Source of the DNA: Vigna angularis | Lineage: Eukaryota > Streptophyta > Magnoliopsida > Fabales > Fabaceae | DNA: 64,000 nucleotides | Direction: 5' to 3' | Assembly (NCBI RefSeq): GCF_016808095.1 | Contig: NC_068978.1 | Span: 22,002,806 to 22,066,805 of the forward strand | Shown: positions 27,449 through 39,790 of the stretch, one piece after another | How positions within the stretch are numbered: the first letter of the stretch is position 1 | How the letters are laid out: every line of letters begins with the position of its first letter | Position numbers and translations under genes: made by a program | Notes under the pieces: model-generated | The model's input: the letters and a program-made list of their open reading frames with translations, nothing else | What the model was told of the DNA's origin: nothing | Database searches by the model: none

Positions 27449-28759
27449 GAAAAAGTCTTGTGCCTCGTGGCTAAATTGTAAACGTCTTTCGGCTTTGGAT
27501 TGTAATTAATCAAACATTTCACTTATAGCTGCTACTTGTGAAACTGGTAACTTGAATTGGAGAGGCTTAGTAGAGTTCTTCTGCTTCATCATAAAGTGCT
27601 ATTCTCCTGTTACTGTTAATTAAGAACGATGGAGGGCCAAAAGTACTGATAAAATTGAGATCACCATGCAAGGTAAGGGCAGGAAATTGGTTTCAGGATA
27701 TATTGCAGATTTTAATTTATTCATTTCTTGACTTTGATTCTGGATAACCACTACCTTACTAAAGTTTGTGACAATGGTTTTTAAGTGTTAAAGAGGCAAT
27801 TGACAAAATTTATTGCATCTAATACTGCGTTTTGATTACATTACACAACAGCTTAATATATGAAATAGCATGGTTTCATCTATTTGGATTAATTGTGGAT
27901 TGAACAATTGATAAAATTGATTAATGATATTTCACTGATAATACTGATTTCTTGATGGGATTCTCTTTCACTTTTTATTAAGGGAAAGGTTATAACTTGA
28001 TGTTTTTTTTTTCACTTAAATGTATACATGAATTGAAAAATTACCTATAATCCATTTTTTTTTAATTTAGAATTTAGTTTTGGGAAAATTGATTTTTGAA
28101 CTATAGTGAAGAAAAAACTAGTTGAAAAACAAGTCAGATTCTAAATTAGAATTTTAATTTTTTTTTTATTCAAAAATAAGGCAAGAAGAGATTTTAAAAA
28201 ATTAATTGCCCAAAAATAACAAAATATCCAGAATCAAATTCTGACATGAAAAAAATAATTGTGTTATTTTTGTAAATATTTGACAGAGTATATTATTCGC
28301 ATAATTTTAATTTTAAGAAGTATGCTATTTGAGTGAAAAAATCTTGCAACTTTCTTGATACTATACTATAAAAGATGTGAAGAACATTTTATTTTGTTTG
28401 GAACATGTGATCTTCTTTCGAAGAAGTTGGGATTGGAAGGTAGTTCAGAAATGAAGAGAAGTTGTGGTGAAAATTTAAAAAGAAAAGGATGGACAAACAT
28501 ATAAAACAACTTTTCCTATATAGGAGTGTTACGGAATTGGCTCAATATACGAAATATATAAGCATAAGAGAGAAAATAGAAATATATATTTACTGTGTTA
28601 TTAATGAAGTTGAGATATTGCTGATAAAAAGAAATTAATGAAGTTGAAATGATTGTGTTTCTTCAACCAATTTCTTAGAATGAAATGGAATGATGACGAT
28701 GGTCATGGAATTGATAAATAAATTAATTTAATTATGTAATTCATGTAAGTGGTTTTAAA

Positions 28760-28817
<58 letters not shown>

Positions 28818-29383
28818 GTGGTTTCAAATATCTATGTGATGTAAATTAAAGTAGATCACAAGAATGTTGCATTATCTCAAAACTTTATGTTCATATGGGA
28901 AGACTTTTATTGATAATGATGGTCATTTTCGATATCTCAAAACTTTATGTTGCATTATCTCAAAACATAACTCTAATAGTCATACTTTATAATTGAAATA
29001 AAACTTAAAATAAGAACTAATATACTTTACATCTATTACAAAATGTTGTATGTATTCAGAGTTTCCAAAAATATCATTATATACAACATTTTTATTCCTA
29101 TTAATGTTTCCATCTTCATCCATAATTAGGATTTTCAATTTTTTTCCCTGACTCTAAAAATAACAGTATATTATTTTTGAATCAAATATTTTAACGGACT
29201 AAAATATAAATTCTAACACTAAATTTTATTGTAATATTACTTAACAATTATATTTTAAGTTTGATCAATTTTATAATCAAGATAAATCATAATAATAACA
29301 AAAACACTATTTTATCAATTTATTATGTAATCACACAAAGATTATTATTAAAGATCAAACAATTTAGTTTTTTTATAAAAGCG
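27449..29383. other. CP29 3' UTR then AT-rich intergenic DNA
   Basis: The 3' UTR probably runs to about 27.7 kb. No further gene is recognised before the Cassandra LTR. A long (TA)n tract lies at 28761-28812. Confidence 0.6.
28761..28812. repeat. (TA)n microsatellite
   Basis: Uninterrupted run of about 26 TA units, flanked by direct AAGTGGTTT(T/C)AAA phrases. Confidence 0.95.
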
Positions 29384-29762
29384 TGTCGACTACCCCCACA
29401 GATCACCACCAGGCTTTGTCCTCACTCGCACACTTTCTGGGAAAACTTCCCAGAAGGACACCCATCCCAGAATTACTCCAAGCTAAGCACGCTTAACTAT
29501 GGAGTTCTTATGAGTTAGGCTACCGAAAAGCAAATGCATTTGGTGATATGAGTAGTCAAATCAATTCCTTTAAGCTATCCTTCAACTGTATAGTCCCATA
29601 CCTATACAGTCTCCAAATCCCTCTCATTCCGGTGTATGTTCGATTCGTCCATGTACCCCTTCCACTCGAAGCCTGCCAGGAGCCGCTCCTTGTCTGTGCC
29701 CCCTACACCATGCCTCTTGCACCGGCGTCACTCCCCGCCCTCGTCAGTGCCCGGATGTCACA
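29384..29762 (-). mobile_element. Cassandra-type solo LTR carrying a 5S rRNA-like segment
   Basis: Read on the minus strand the element starts TGTGACATCCGGGCACTGAC (29762 down) and ends near CTACCCCCACAG reversed, at TGT 29384. A segment at about 29530-29445 matches plant 5S rRNA: AGAACTCCATAGTTAAGCG for the A-box/intermediate region, then GGATGGGTGTCC and CTGGGAAG for the 3' control region. 5S-bearing LTRs define the Cassandra TRIM retrotransposons, which have no protein genes. Only one LTR is present and no matching 5-bp duplication was found, so this is a solo or truncated LTR. It is not a functional 5S gene: box bases differ from the consensus. Confidence 0.82.
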
Positions 29763-31160
29763 GTTTCCATGATCCCTTTAGTAAATAAGTGTCGAGACTG
29801 AGACAAGTTAGCTAGTGTCGATGCAGAAGGTAAATATTCTCGAGTGGCCCCACAACTACTTTCTTAGGTCGTTCGGTCTCTTGTCTTCATCGTCGGGGCT
29901 TCATCTTTGGGCCTTGGAGGCGTTCAAATCTTTAACACTTTTTGGTTTTAAAGTATCCAATTCTCTCCTAAGTTCTTGAACCACTACCATGGGATCTAAC
30001 TACTCATCTATTTCTTCAACTACTACTCCATTACTCGTCATGTTCCTTATGATCATCATTAGGATTAAAAGTCTTCTTGGTCCCATAATGGGCGTCAAAA
30101 TGTTCTTACAAGACTGAGAATTTTGTATGGTATATTGTTTTCTTCCTATTACACGTTAATTATTCTAGTTTGTTGAGTATGTTGTTCTTTTCTTCCAAAT
30201 TGACTTGTTTTGGTTTATGGCGAGGTGTCCAGGTATATGTTGAGCTTCTATTTTTTTGGTACATGATAACTATTCATGAACCAAGTTTGTTAATTAACTA
30301 ATTATATTGTGTTCGTCGAACTATATTGTTTTTCACTGGAAATCGCGCTATTTTCACTAAAACTGCATTAATTTTTCCTTTAGCCATGCTATTGCGTTAA
30401 AACTATGATGTTCATTCCCTCGGCCTATGTGTTTTGGAAGTCGACCTTGAGGTTTTTTACCTTGGCTGAGCTATTCATGATGTTTGTTGAGTGGTATGTG
30501 ATGTTGGCCATGTTGTTTGTTTTGTTACCGAGCAGTGTGATTGATTGACGAGTTCTATTTGACCATGACTATGTTGTTTGTTGTTGGTTGAACTATTTTC
30601 GGGGTGAGGTGATTGTCTATTCAGTGTGAAGCTAGAAGACACGTTTGATTATTATGTTTTCTTTCTATAATTGTAAAGCCTTGTTATGTTGCTTTTTGCT
30701 TAAGGCTGTAAGAGTCGGGGAAAATGAAAGGTTCGAGTGCTGCACCTTCTCACTTGTGTGAGGTAGTGGGGAAGGGAATGATGTTTTGCTCGTAATGCAA
30801 ATGAGGTAGTGCTTGGTATTACCTAATGGTAATGTGTTTTCGTGTAATGCAAATGTGGTTGACTTCTTAGGTTGGAATTGATGTTTTGAGTAGCGTAGGT
30901 GAGTATGATTATGGTTTATTATTTTGTATTGTTTTTTGGTTAGCTCACTTATTTGTTTGTTTTTATGTGATAATCGTATAACTCGTATTATGATACGAAA
31001 GCATATGATATTACAAATGATGTTAATGATGTCTAGAGCGAGGAGGCACATAGAAAATTCTTAAAAAGATTTTCAAAATATATTTGACACAATAATTTAT
31101 TTTAATTTATAATGTTAGTTTAGTATGATTTTAATTTCAATACAATAATTAAATAAAATT
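29763..31160 (+). mobile_element. Degraded gypsy retroelement/LTR, family copy 1
   Basis: Bases about 30650-31140 are homologous by eye to 60860-61540. Shared words include GTGTGAGGTAGTGG / GTGTGAAGTAGTGG, TACGAAAGCATATGATATTAC, GAGCGAGGAGGCACAT / GAGCAAGAAGATGCAT and TTTATTTTAAT. Upstream, TCTTGGTCCCATAATGGGCGTCAAAATGTTCTT (about 30076-30108) is a retroelement leader-like phrase. No coding region survives. Confidence 0.5.
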
Positions 31161-31413
31161 ATTAAAAGTTTAACATTTTGTGATAATATAAAAAAATTTA
31201 TATTTTAAATTAGTAAATGTTTTATAAATTACACGTAACATTTTAACGACGTGCCAACATGTAGTATGTGAGTGGTACAAGTGTAATTCATTATCCTTGT
31301 GTGGTGGAATGTAAGAGTTTACTCATTACTATAAACTAAAAGTGAAAGAATTATTGTTACCATGTTAGTTGCTTTGGTAGAGCTATTTAAGACTTGATCA
31401 AGGTTTTAAAATA

Positions 31414-33605
31414 GGATAATGATACTTTGATACCCAAAAATGACAAACTTTTGACACCGCCACGTGTCATGTTGTGACTGATTTGTCAATTAAAAAAGAA
31501 AAGCAAAATGACGTGTAAATGATGTGCTAGAGGGGTTTGAAGTGGTGGGTTTCACTTTTGGAATTCAAAATCAGAAGTTACATTTGGGATTGAGAAAACC
31601 CTAGAGAGAAGGACTCAGGAGAAGCATGGTGTGAAGAGTTTGAGTGACTTTCCAACGTTCATCGGAGTCCCCCCGCGTTTTACCGTTCATCGGAGCCGCC
31701 ACCGTTCACCGTTCATCGAACTCGCCACCGTTCACCGTTCTTCTGAGCCGCCACCGTTCACCGTTCTTCTGAGCCGCCGTCGTTCAGTATTCATCGGAGC
31801 ACTTTTCGGCGCTATTCCGCCATTTTGAAGGAGCTCAAGCCACCGAAACGTCTTTCGTTCCACCGTTGTGCCCTTCGTTTCGCGACTCCTTTCCCTTTGT
31901 TCGGTGCGTATAAATTGTTTTTTAATTTTTCTACCATTTAGTGAATATTGTGTTGTATGGTTGTTATTTTGATTTATTTGTATTGCATCAATCGTGAGAA
32001 ACTTTTATCATTATTTCGTTACGAGAGCTTAGTTGGTCTTAGTGGAATCACTAGTTTATAACCATCAATTGTGAATTTTGGGTCGCTTTTTTTTTGGGTG
32101 GCTTCTTTGGTCCAAAGTTTCAAATTTTTGGGTTAGTGGTTATAGTTGAGTTATTTTGACTTAAGTATTCTTGATGTTTCGTTTTACAGTGACGGATTGC
32201 AGTTTTGAAGAAAGTCGTACCAATGTAAGTAAATGTGATTTATTGAAAATGTAAATGTTCGTTCGAATAATGTTGGTTAATGGTTGTTTTTGTTGAAATT
32301 AATATGTAGTTTCGATTGTAGGCATGGTGTGAGACCAAAGCCATAGTCCAGATTAATACTAAACTAAGAGAAATTGATCAGACACGTATTGGCCAAACTC
32401 CATTCAAGTGGTGTGTTCATATGAACAAGCCGATTGACTTATGCACTCCTTTGTTATAGGAAATGGTGACCGGTGGGTTGGCTGCAATGAATGCTTCATT
32501 TTGAAACAAAAAATGGTACCTTTTACAGTTACAGATGTTTGCATGGGTCTATGCCTTGGTGTTAGGGGATTAGATGTGAATTTTGATGATAATGTTAATG
32601 GTGTCAATTGTGAGCAATTTTCTTCAAAATCATTTAGTCCAAAAGAAGTTGTAAATAGGATAAAATAGTTAATACAAAATAATGAGTCGGATGTGGATTG
32701 TGTATGACCTTTTTATATTTTACTTTGTTTTTTCTTTTTACTTTCCTAGAAAATCAAAGGTAGTTAGTAACATGCCATTTAGAGTATTAGATAACATTGA
32801 TAGTTTGTATCAATATGATTGGGCAAAAGCTGTGCATACATATTTGATTAATAGTTTAACAAAGGGGTCAATGATGATAAGGGAGCGTGACATAAAGGAC
32901 TCTGTAGGGATTAGTGGCAATGTTGCAGTGTTGTAGGTAAGAAATATATTTTATTTGACTTTTTTGTTTAGATATTGATAATTATTTGTTCTCCATTTTG
33001 GGTCATTTGTGTTTTGTAGCTTTGGGTTGTTGAACGTTTGGGTTTAGTGGATGTTGAACATGAAATTGTGTTCCCCAGAATAATAAATTGGTCATCGCTT
33101 AAGTTGAGGTCAAAGAAAATAGAAGAGTTGTTTCCGAAAAAGGATGTAAGTTAGTTCATATGTGTGTGTACAATTAGTGCAATAGTTTGACATGCTTTTG
33201 TTTATTGTTTTTTGATTGATTACTTATTATATTTGGATGTTGATAGATATGTTGGGAGTGATTTATGTGCGAGGAGGACCATGGGAACCCAATGATTCGT
33301 GCAACCCTTAATTTGGATGAAGCGGCAATACCACAACATGGTGCAGATGAGATTGGGAAGAACTTCTGATGAAGAGAATAGAAGACAACCAAAGGAGAAT
33401 GATTGAAATGAATAAGGAGTTAAGAGATTTGACTGCGATGGTTGGTTATGGGAGGCAAGGAAGACAACAACCTTCATTTTTTGTTGCTGATGTTCAACCG
33501 ACGTACTTTGACAACGATCTTCACTTCTCCAATATGATGCCTCCCCAAACTCTAGACCCTTATGTTCATTTTTCTCTTCAATCAATTTTCTTAAATGATT
33601 AATAC
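31414..33605 (+). pseudogene. Decayed DUF1985/MULE-associated ORF, copy A
   Basis: The terminal-type sequence starting GGATAATGATACTTTGATACC is followed by a leader with a 26-base coding minisatellite, then broken exons. Homologous pieces are QTPFKWCVHM (about 32394-32423), a frameshift, RWVGCNECF...VPFTVTDVC (about 32470-32545), FPRKSKVVSNMP then DSLYQYDWAKAVH (32740-32845), and LWVVERLGLV (33018-33050). Each aligns with copy B on the opposite strand. Plant DUF1985 domains are typically found in ORFs with ULP1-like peptidases carried by Mutator-like elements. Stops and a frameshift show it is dead. The 3' part ends abruptly near 33605. Confidence 0.6.
31656..31800 (+). repeat. 26-bp tandem repeat, about 5.5 copies
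   Basis: Units of the type CGTTCATCGGAGCCGCCACC plus GTTCAC follow one another from 31656. They are GC-rich and lie in the leader of the decayed transposon ORF. Confidence 0.85.
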
Positions 33606-33609
33606 TAAT

Positions 33610-34720
33610 TTACATGTTCGCAATAACTCGCGTTTGTTCCTCTACAACACCAATTATTTGGTCCCTATGTAGTCTATTTTGCTTGTTAAATGGTACACCA
33701 TATTTTTGAACATCTTTGACCATAGCATAACAAAGCTCTTCTTTGGACACCCAACATCAACAACAACATGAAAAAATTAACAACTTTCATTACATAAAAT
33801 GCCATATAGTCTAAAATATTACAACAACACATTCCTCAAATCACCAACTACTCACAAATCCCTTAGCCAAAGCACTTCTAATGAGCTTCTCTCCAATATT
33901 GATATCAATCCAGTTCAGCAACCTTGGGAATTTTGTTACGCTGGTACTGTAAGTTGAGTTTGATGTCACAAAAATGGTGACAAAACCAAACATGCAAAAT
34001 ATAAATCAAACAACATTCACATCAACATTGAAAAAACCATAACAAATCATTGTCATTAACAATTACTTACAAAACATGTACCTGCAACAAGTAAGCACAT
34101 CCAACAAGATGAAAATGGCTTCTGCTTGTTTCATTCTTCATTGTTGTTGAAGCACTAGACACACTTTTAACAAAGTACTCAAAAACTAAACTGCCCCACT
34201 TGTAGTTACCCACACACTCCAACTCAGAAACAAGGTAAAACATAATTGGAAAAACTACACCACTTCGATTGGGAAACAAGAACTCTAAGATCCCTACCAA
34301 TATATACAAGCTGCAAAAATGTTTTATTGGAAAATTTTCATGTTCCTCTAACAAAAATTCATAAACCATGTTAACATCTACTTTCCCATCAGGGAAGTAG
34401 TCCCTACAAACACTATGATGCCCAACTTTATTCAAATTTATCACTTCACCAACAACAGGCAACCCTAAGGATAAACAAACATCAAATTAATTAAATTCAA
34501 GGATTTTCTCTCCAACCCCCCTCCATGTTATCTACCCATCGACCACACAACTCAAATAACAAATTCATACCTATCTTAATACACATTGGCAAGCATAAGA
34601 ACCAACAAAAAAAATCTTCTCAATGTAACCCTTGTGTTCATAAGTCAACTTTTTGTTCAAAGCACCTATCAACTTCGTCTTGCAAAAGTGTCTAAAGACT
34701 AACTGCATACAAAAACATTG
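33610..34720 (-). pseudogene. Decayed DUF1985-type ORF, copy C
   Basis: The minus-strand open piece 34462-34067 contains LYILVGILEFLFPNRSG followed by YKWGSLVFEY, the same block order as copies A and B but more diverged. An upstream piece (about 34703-34570) holds FRHFCKTKLIGALNKK. A downstream piece (33755-33610) reads KEELCYAMVKDVQKYG on the minus strand. The pieces lie in different frames. It is part of the same transposon nest; its 3' part meets copy A tail to tail near 33605. Confidence 0.5.
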
Positions 34721-35296
34721 TTTCTATTTAAATACATAAAAACGCTAAAGTTATGCAAATCTAATATAATCCCCCATATCTTCTTCTTGGTATGAGAATC
34801 TTCAGGCTGTTAACAGAGTTCCTCCATTACACTACACCAAATAATGTTAAACAACATCTTAATAACACAAATACAAACAACAAAAATACTAAATGGTACG
34901 AAATTTTATCAATAACAACAATAAAACAACAACACCCGTTAATGGAACAAACTTTTTAAAATGTAAACAAATATATCATCAGTTTTTGGATACAAAATTA
35001 TGCATTTCAATCATTAAAACCTTCAATAAAATACTTGTTATACGAACACAACCACACAAGTCAAGTATCCTAAGATCACAAAACCCATATGCTAAAGTAG
35101 TCACTTCAAAATCACCAACATTATCACACCAATCAAGGTTCAAACATTGTAACTGATTGCAGTACTACCCAATGCCATGTATATCATTTAATCAATGGGT
35201 TATAATTCAAAGCCATGGTAAAAACTTACTTGATAATGAAACAAACTAGTCAACCAAAATAATTTGAACAAAGCATATTTGTATTATCAGCCTAAA

Positions 35297-35911
35297 TTAC
35301 ACAGTGACACTAAAAACAACTATGCCTAAATTACACTCAAAACACTTCACTGTTCCTCGATAGGATAATTGTGGTTTTTCATAAGGCTTTTTGTTGAATT
35401 TCATTGAAGATTCTCCCTTTGGAAGTCTGGAAACTCTATTTGGATCAAACTCCAACAATTCTATCATTCTGGCTTTCTCTACCAATGCTGGAAACTCTTG
35501 TATTTCCAATGACATAAGTACCTTCTTCAGTTCATGCCTTAGTCCTCCCTCGAATTTTCGACATCTTCATTCTTCTGTGATATTCTGAGTATAAAATCTT
35601 GAGAGATAACTAAATTTTACCACGTACTCTTGTACTGATAACCTCCTTTGTTGTAAGGTCAGAAACTCCGCCTCCCTTGCAAATTTTGCACTGTTTGGAA
35701 AATATTTTTCCAAGAACCTTATCTTAAAGTTCTCCCGATTCACAGCCTCACCACGAACTGTCATCAACCGAAAAATCTTCTCATTCTGCCTTAGCCAAGA
35801 GTCAGCCTCATCAGGAGTAGCCTCCCCACTAAATTTAGTTGGATCATGCCTTAAGAAGTCATTCAAGCTAGAATGATTTTGAGGTACTTGGTCAACTTGT
35901 TGTTGCTGCAT
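35297..35911 (-). pseudogene. Ty3-gypsy gag, truncated
   Basis: From MQQQQVDQVPQ (35911) the frame runs through DEADSWLRQNEKIFR, FLEKYFPNSAKFAREAEFL and VQEYVVKFSYLSRFY to a stop at about 35567. It resumes in a second piece (35515-35297) that ends with half a zinc knuckle, CFECNLG. These are the retrotransposon gag landmarks of Ty3-gypsy elements. The element's LTR and primer site lie just upstream. Protease, RT and integrase are absent: sequence beyond 35290 does not read as pol, so the element was cut here. Confidence 0.8.
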
Positions 35912-36085
35912 CTTTGTCGAGTTTTAAATGATTTCTTCAAAAAGATAACAATCCAATTTAGCATATGATATCAATTTCCTCAAATAGTCATTTTCATCAT
36001 AAACCATTAATAGTTTTACTAAGAATAATAATTTCACTCCCCACAGTCCCAAAATATTTTCGAAACCATTGCTCTGATACCACAA

Positions 36086-36718
36086 TGTAACACCCAAATA
36101 ATTTAAAGGGTATTACTGGTAGTAGAGACTAAATTAGTCTGATATAAACAATCAAACTTTATTTCAATTCCTCCAACGTACAATACCAAACTTACAAACT
36201 TTAAACAATATAGTCTTCACCACTTAACATAAATTTGAAATTTAACTTATAAGTCTTACACAATATATTTTTCCAATACAATTTATTCTTTTTACAAAAA
36301 TCCCTGAAGTTTTTCCCCGCATCTCTCTCATCATCTCTAAGCTTTTTCAAACCGCATCTGCAACATTATCTCTATTACAGACTTAATCTCTTCGTTCTCT
36401 GAAAACTTTCAGAATATCCCCTTTGCAACTAGAAATTCTTTCAACTCTCTTTTATCAAAATTTTTCTAAGTTTTTTGGTGTAAATTTTCAGCCTCCCCCC
36501 TTTGGCTATTTATAGCAAAAAAATTTACTATTCATTTTTACTATTCATTTTAACTATTCATTTTTTAATTCATTTTACTATTACAAAAATAATTTTTTAT
36601 TTACAATTTGATGAATTTTGATCTCTTATGACTCAAAGCTACGTGGAATACTTATCCCTTCCAAAAAAGTTTTTTTTAATCTAGTATCTGACTTACAAAT
36701 ATTTTCAAGGATCTTACA
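36086..36718 (-). mobile_element. Ty3-gypsy 5' LTR with tRNA-Met primer site
   Basis: On the minus strand the LTR begins TGTAAGATCC (36718) and ends GGGTGTTACA (36086). Three bases later TGGTATCAGAGC (36082-36071) is the standard initiator-Met tRNA primer binding site, and gag follows at 35911. The expected 5-bp target duplication on the outer side is ATCAT (36719-36723). No second LTR was found, so the element is truncated. It sits inside the copy-B transposon pseudogene. Confidence 0.85.
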
Positions 36719-36724
36719 ATCATC

Positions 36725-38900
36725 ATGGACAAATGGCAAAAACAACTACAAACAAAGAAAATCAAATGTCAATACATGAAAATATAAAATTGGGCAAACA
36801 TTGTCATTACTAATTAAACATAACTCACAAAGTCAGCTGTGACAATGTCTCCAAGTCCAAAATGATCAGAATGCAAATAGGTGTTGTAATTATTAAGAGT
36901 AAACACATGACGACTTTGTGGACGTCTCCTATAATCAATAAGAATATGGTGTTGTGGACAATTTCAAATTCATCAATCCACAATGCCTTCCACATAATTT
37001 GTACGTTCAAATATATGATATCATAACAAATTTTATTTACTGCGTATAATGGACTGAAATGAATCCTCTTAACAACACCGGACAACCTTTTCTCAAAGTA
37101 CATAAAAATTGTACTAGCACATAACACCACCTACGCAATGAAAATTGTAGAAATTATTAACATAACCACCAACATTAAACATAAAGCAATGTCTCATAAT
37201 AGTTACCATATTATCAACGTATTTGGTTGGCGCTAAAGTGTAACATGAAGTTGTGCTCAAGCTCTACCCAATTATTTCACATACAACCCTAAAAAATAAA
37301 TATTATTCAATCAGAAACAATCACCTTTCACCAATGACAAATACAATTCTCATCAATTACTTGTGTACGCTATCTCTTACGCTGACTGCATAGTACAATT
37401 GGTCAACATCGACAGTGGTGGTTAGATCACCAACAAAACTACGCAAAGGGGGGATCGCCAATGGTACCACCTCCCCTTCATCATCATCACCATCATCATC
37501 AATTTCAATACAAACACTTGGATGATGAGATGCTGAAACTTTCTCATCTTCATACGCAGGTTCGTCATCCCCTAATTGTTCATTAAATGCACCTGCATGG
37601 TCTTCAGCAGCTCCACCAACAGCTTCTTCATCAAATCCACCATCACCTTCTTCATCACCTCCGCCTGCAGGTGCTTCATGACCTCCACCACCAACTTCTT
37701 CATCATTACCACATGCAACTTCTTCATTAAATATTGGAGTTTGACAAATTTCAATTAACTCCCTCGTAAGAACTCCAATCTTGGCATTCAATGTTATGAT
37801 ATTTTGATTATTTTTCCTCATTCTCTCCTCAGCATCTACTTCCCAAGTGCCATCATCGGAGCTTTCATCATCTGCTTCCTCAACCATGCATCGTTCAGTC
37901 AACGATCCTTCACCCATCCCTCCGTCATCCATGTGGAAAGCAGCACAGATTTTGGGCAATTGAAGATCTTGCTTACTTACATACCACTCGAGATTTAACT
38001 ATACCAAACACAAACAACAAAATTAGGGAAATACGACCATCAATAATTAAAAAAACATATAACAAAGGTTGAAAGACTTACATCTCCGGTCTGAAAGATA
38101 TGTTCAATTTTTTTGGTCCTTGAGTTATACGGGAACCATCGCAATATGCACGGGAACCTCCCGTGAGAGGCATGACCATGCAAAGAAAGTCTTTCAACCG
38201 CCCAAGCCTACAATATCAAAATAAATAATGACTCATATTTTACAATGTTGTTCATTCCATTGACTTAAACAATTATAAATCATGTTACCTGCAACACGAC
38301 CACATTGCCACTAAGACTCAGTGACTGGGCGATAAGTCTCGACATTATTTTCTTTATGTACACCGGTGCCCCAATCGTATGGACACAAACTGTCTAAGTC
38401 ATCTAACACTAGACAAGGCATGTTAGAAACATAGACAAACTTCCTAGGAAAATAAAATGCAACTAAACACACTAATATATATAACCTACATACTACATCA
38501 ACCTCAATGTTTTGATCCTGGACAATCACATTAAACATGTCAATCAGCTCCTTCAAAGTAGTGGTTTTTGGATTAAACATTTGACAAACCAATCCAACTA
38601 TTGATTCATAAAAAGGATGTCTAAACCACCTTTTTCTAAACCTGTGCTCATGAACACATCAAAAATAGTAAATGGGACAAATTGTTGACTAACTCTAAAA
38701 CTAACATCGTGCCCAACCCAGCGATAGACCATTATCTTCAATAATTTCAAATTGACCTCCAAAGGACTCAGAATATGCAAACACCACCTAAATGGAGTCA
38801 TCCTAATGTGCTCTACATGACCCTTTCCTAGTAAGCGATTCATTTCAACAATGGTGGATGAATCCATCGAGGTACGAAGGCGCCACTACACAAAATTAAC
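36725..38900 (-). pseudogene. Decayed DUF1985 + acidic + ULP1-like ORF, copy B
   Basis: The minus-strand exon-like pieces are 38867-38598 (TPFRWCLHI, YRWVGHDVSF, VPFTIFDVF), 38592-38311 (LYILVCLVAFYFPRKF, LDDLDSLCPYDWGTGVH), about 38210-38060 (AWAVERLSLHGH, RFPCILRWFPYNS), 37959-37357 (very acidic, many GGGD/DDE runs) and 37130-36825 (ASTIFMYFEKRLSGVVKR, similar to plant ULP1/C48 peptidase-type transposon proteins). The order DUF1985, acidic linker, peptidase-like matches ULP1-bearing Mutator-like elements (KAONASHI type), as I recall. The gypsy element interrupts it at 36718. Terminal-like sequence lies at 39440-39510. Confidence 0.6.
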
Positions 38901-39439
38901 AAAACATGATTATTTACTAAAATTCAGAGGATAACACATCATCTATAAAAAAAATTACATTTCATCTTACATTTCCTTTTTGGGCTGCCATTGGACCTGT
39001 AGTTATAAGCTAAACAAAACAACAATCCACAATGACAAGATGGTTAGGGTTAGCGAAACACGAAAACGACTATGTTGGAAAACATGGTTAGGGTTCACGC
39101 AGTTCTACTTACTAAAAAACACCACGATAGCGAGAAGGCACAATACCAATGCTCGACAGGGACATTGAAGACGACTTCAATGTTGCACAACACGGAGGTC
39201 CAAAACACCGAGAAGGCACAATACAAATCCTCCACTAGAAAGTGAAGCAGTAAGGTTTGAACACGAGAGAGATGAGAGAACTAGAGAGATGAGAGGATGA
39301 GAGAACGAGAGAAATGAGAGAACGCGAGAGATGACAGAGAATAACTGCGAATGAAAGAAGAATCGGAAAAGCACGAAACAAAATTTCGTAAATTTCCCTT
39401 CCGATAATACTCTCGCCTGATCAATTGTATCTCTATTTT

Positions 39440-39512
39440 TTTTTAAATTCAGCCAATCCAAAACCGCCATGTGGCGTTGTCTAATAGTTGGCAAATATAC
39501 GTTGTTAAATAA
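39440..39512 (-). repeat. Probable terminal inverted repeat partner of 31430-31500
   Basis: Read on the minus strand, TGCCAACTATTAGACAACGCC then ACATGGC and a T/G-rich, then A-rich tract. This parallels TGACAAACTTTTGACACCGCC then ACGTGTC at 31441-31470. About 17 of 23 core bases match. Outer boundaries and target duplication were not resolved. Confidence 0.4.
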
Positions 39513-39790
39513 ATGTTTTCGTATATAAAATATAATCTAGAAGAAAATATGATTTTAGGTTTCCTATTTCCTTCGTCTTAGAATGTGAATGAAGATTAAA
39601 ATAAACATTTAATTGGAGCAGTTGAACAGTGCAATTTAAAACCATTTTCTTGGTAGTTGCTGCTTACAATATTGTAAATAGACTTTACCTTTTCCGCTGC
39701 GCCTCCTCCATTTTTCAACCACTAATAAAAACCACGCATTCCTTTGCCAAACGCAGACTCCTTCATCAATTGCAGCACTTCTTCATCAAC

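Noticed and set aside
29445..29530. A functional 5S rRNA gene
   Set aside because: It lies inside a Cassandra LTR, the boxes differ from consensus at several bases, and the 5' and 3' thirds of 5S are not intact.
35391..35588. Plus-strand frame opposite gag
   Set aside because: Antisense shadow of the gypsy gag.
37572..37758. Frames opposite or offset from the acidic transposon ORF
   Set aside because: Shadows caused by the repeated GAT/GAA-rich acidic coding region.
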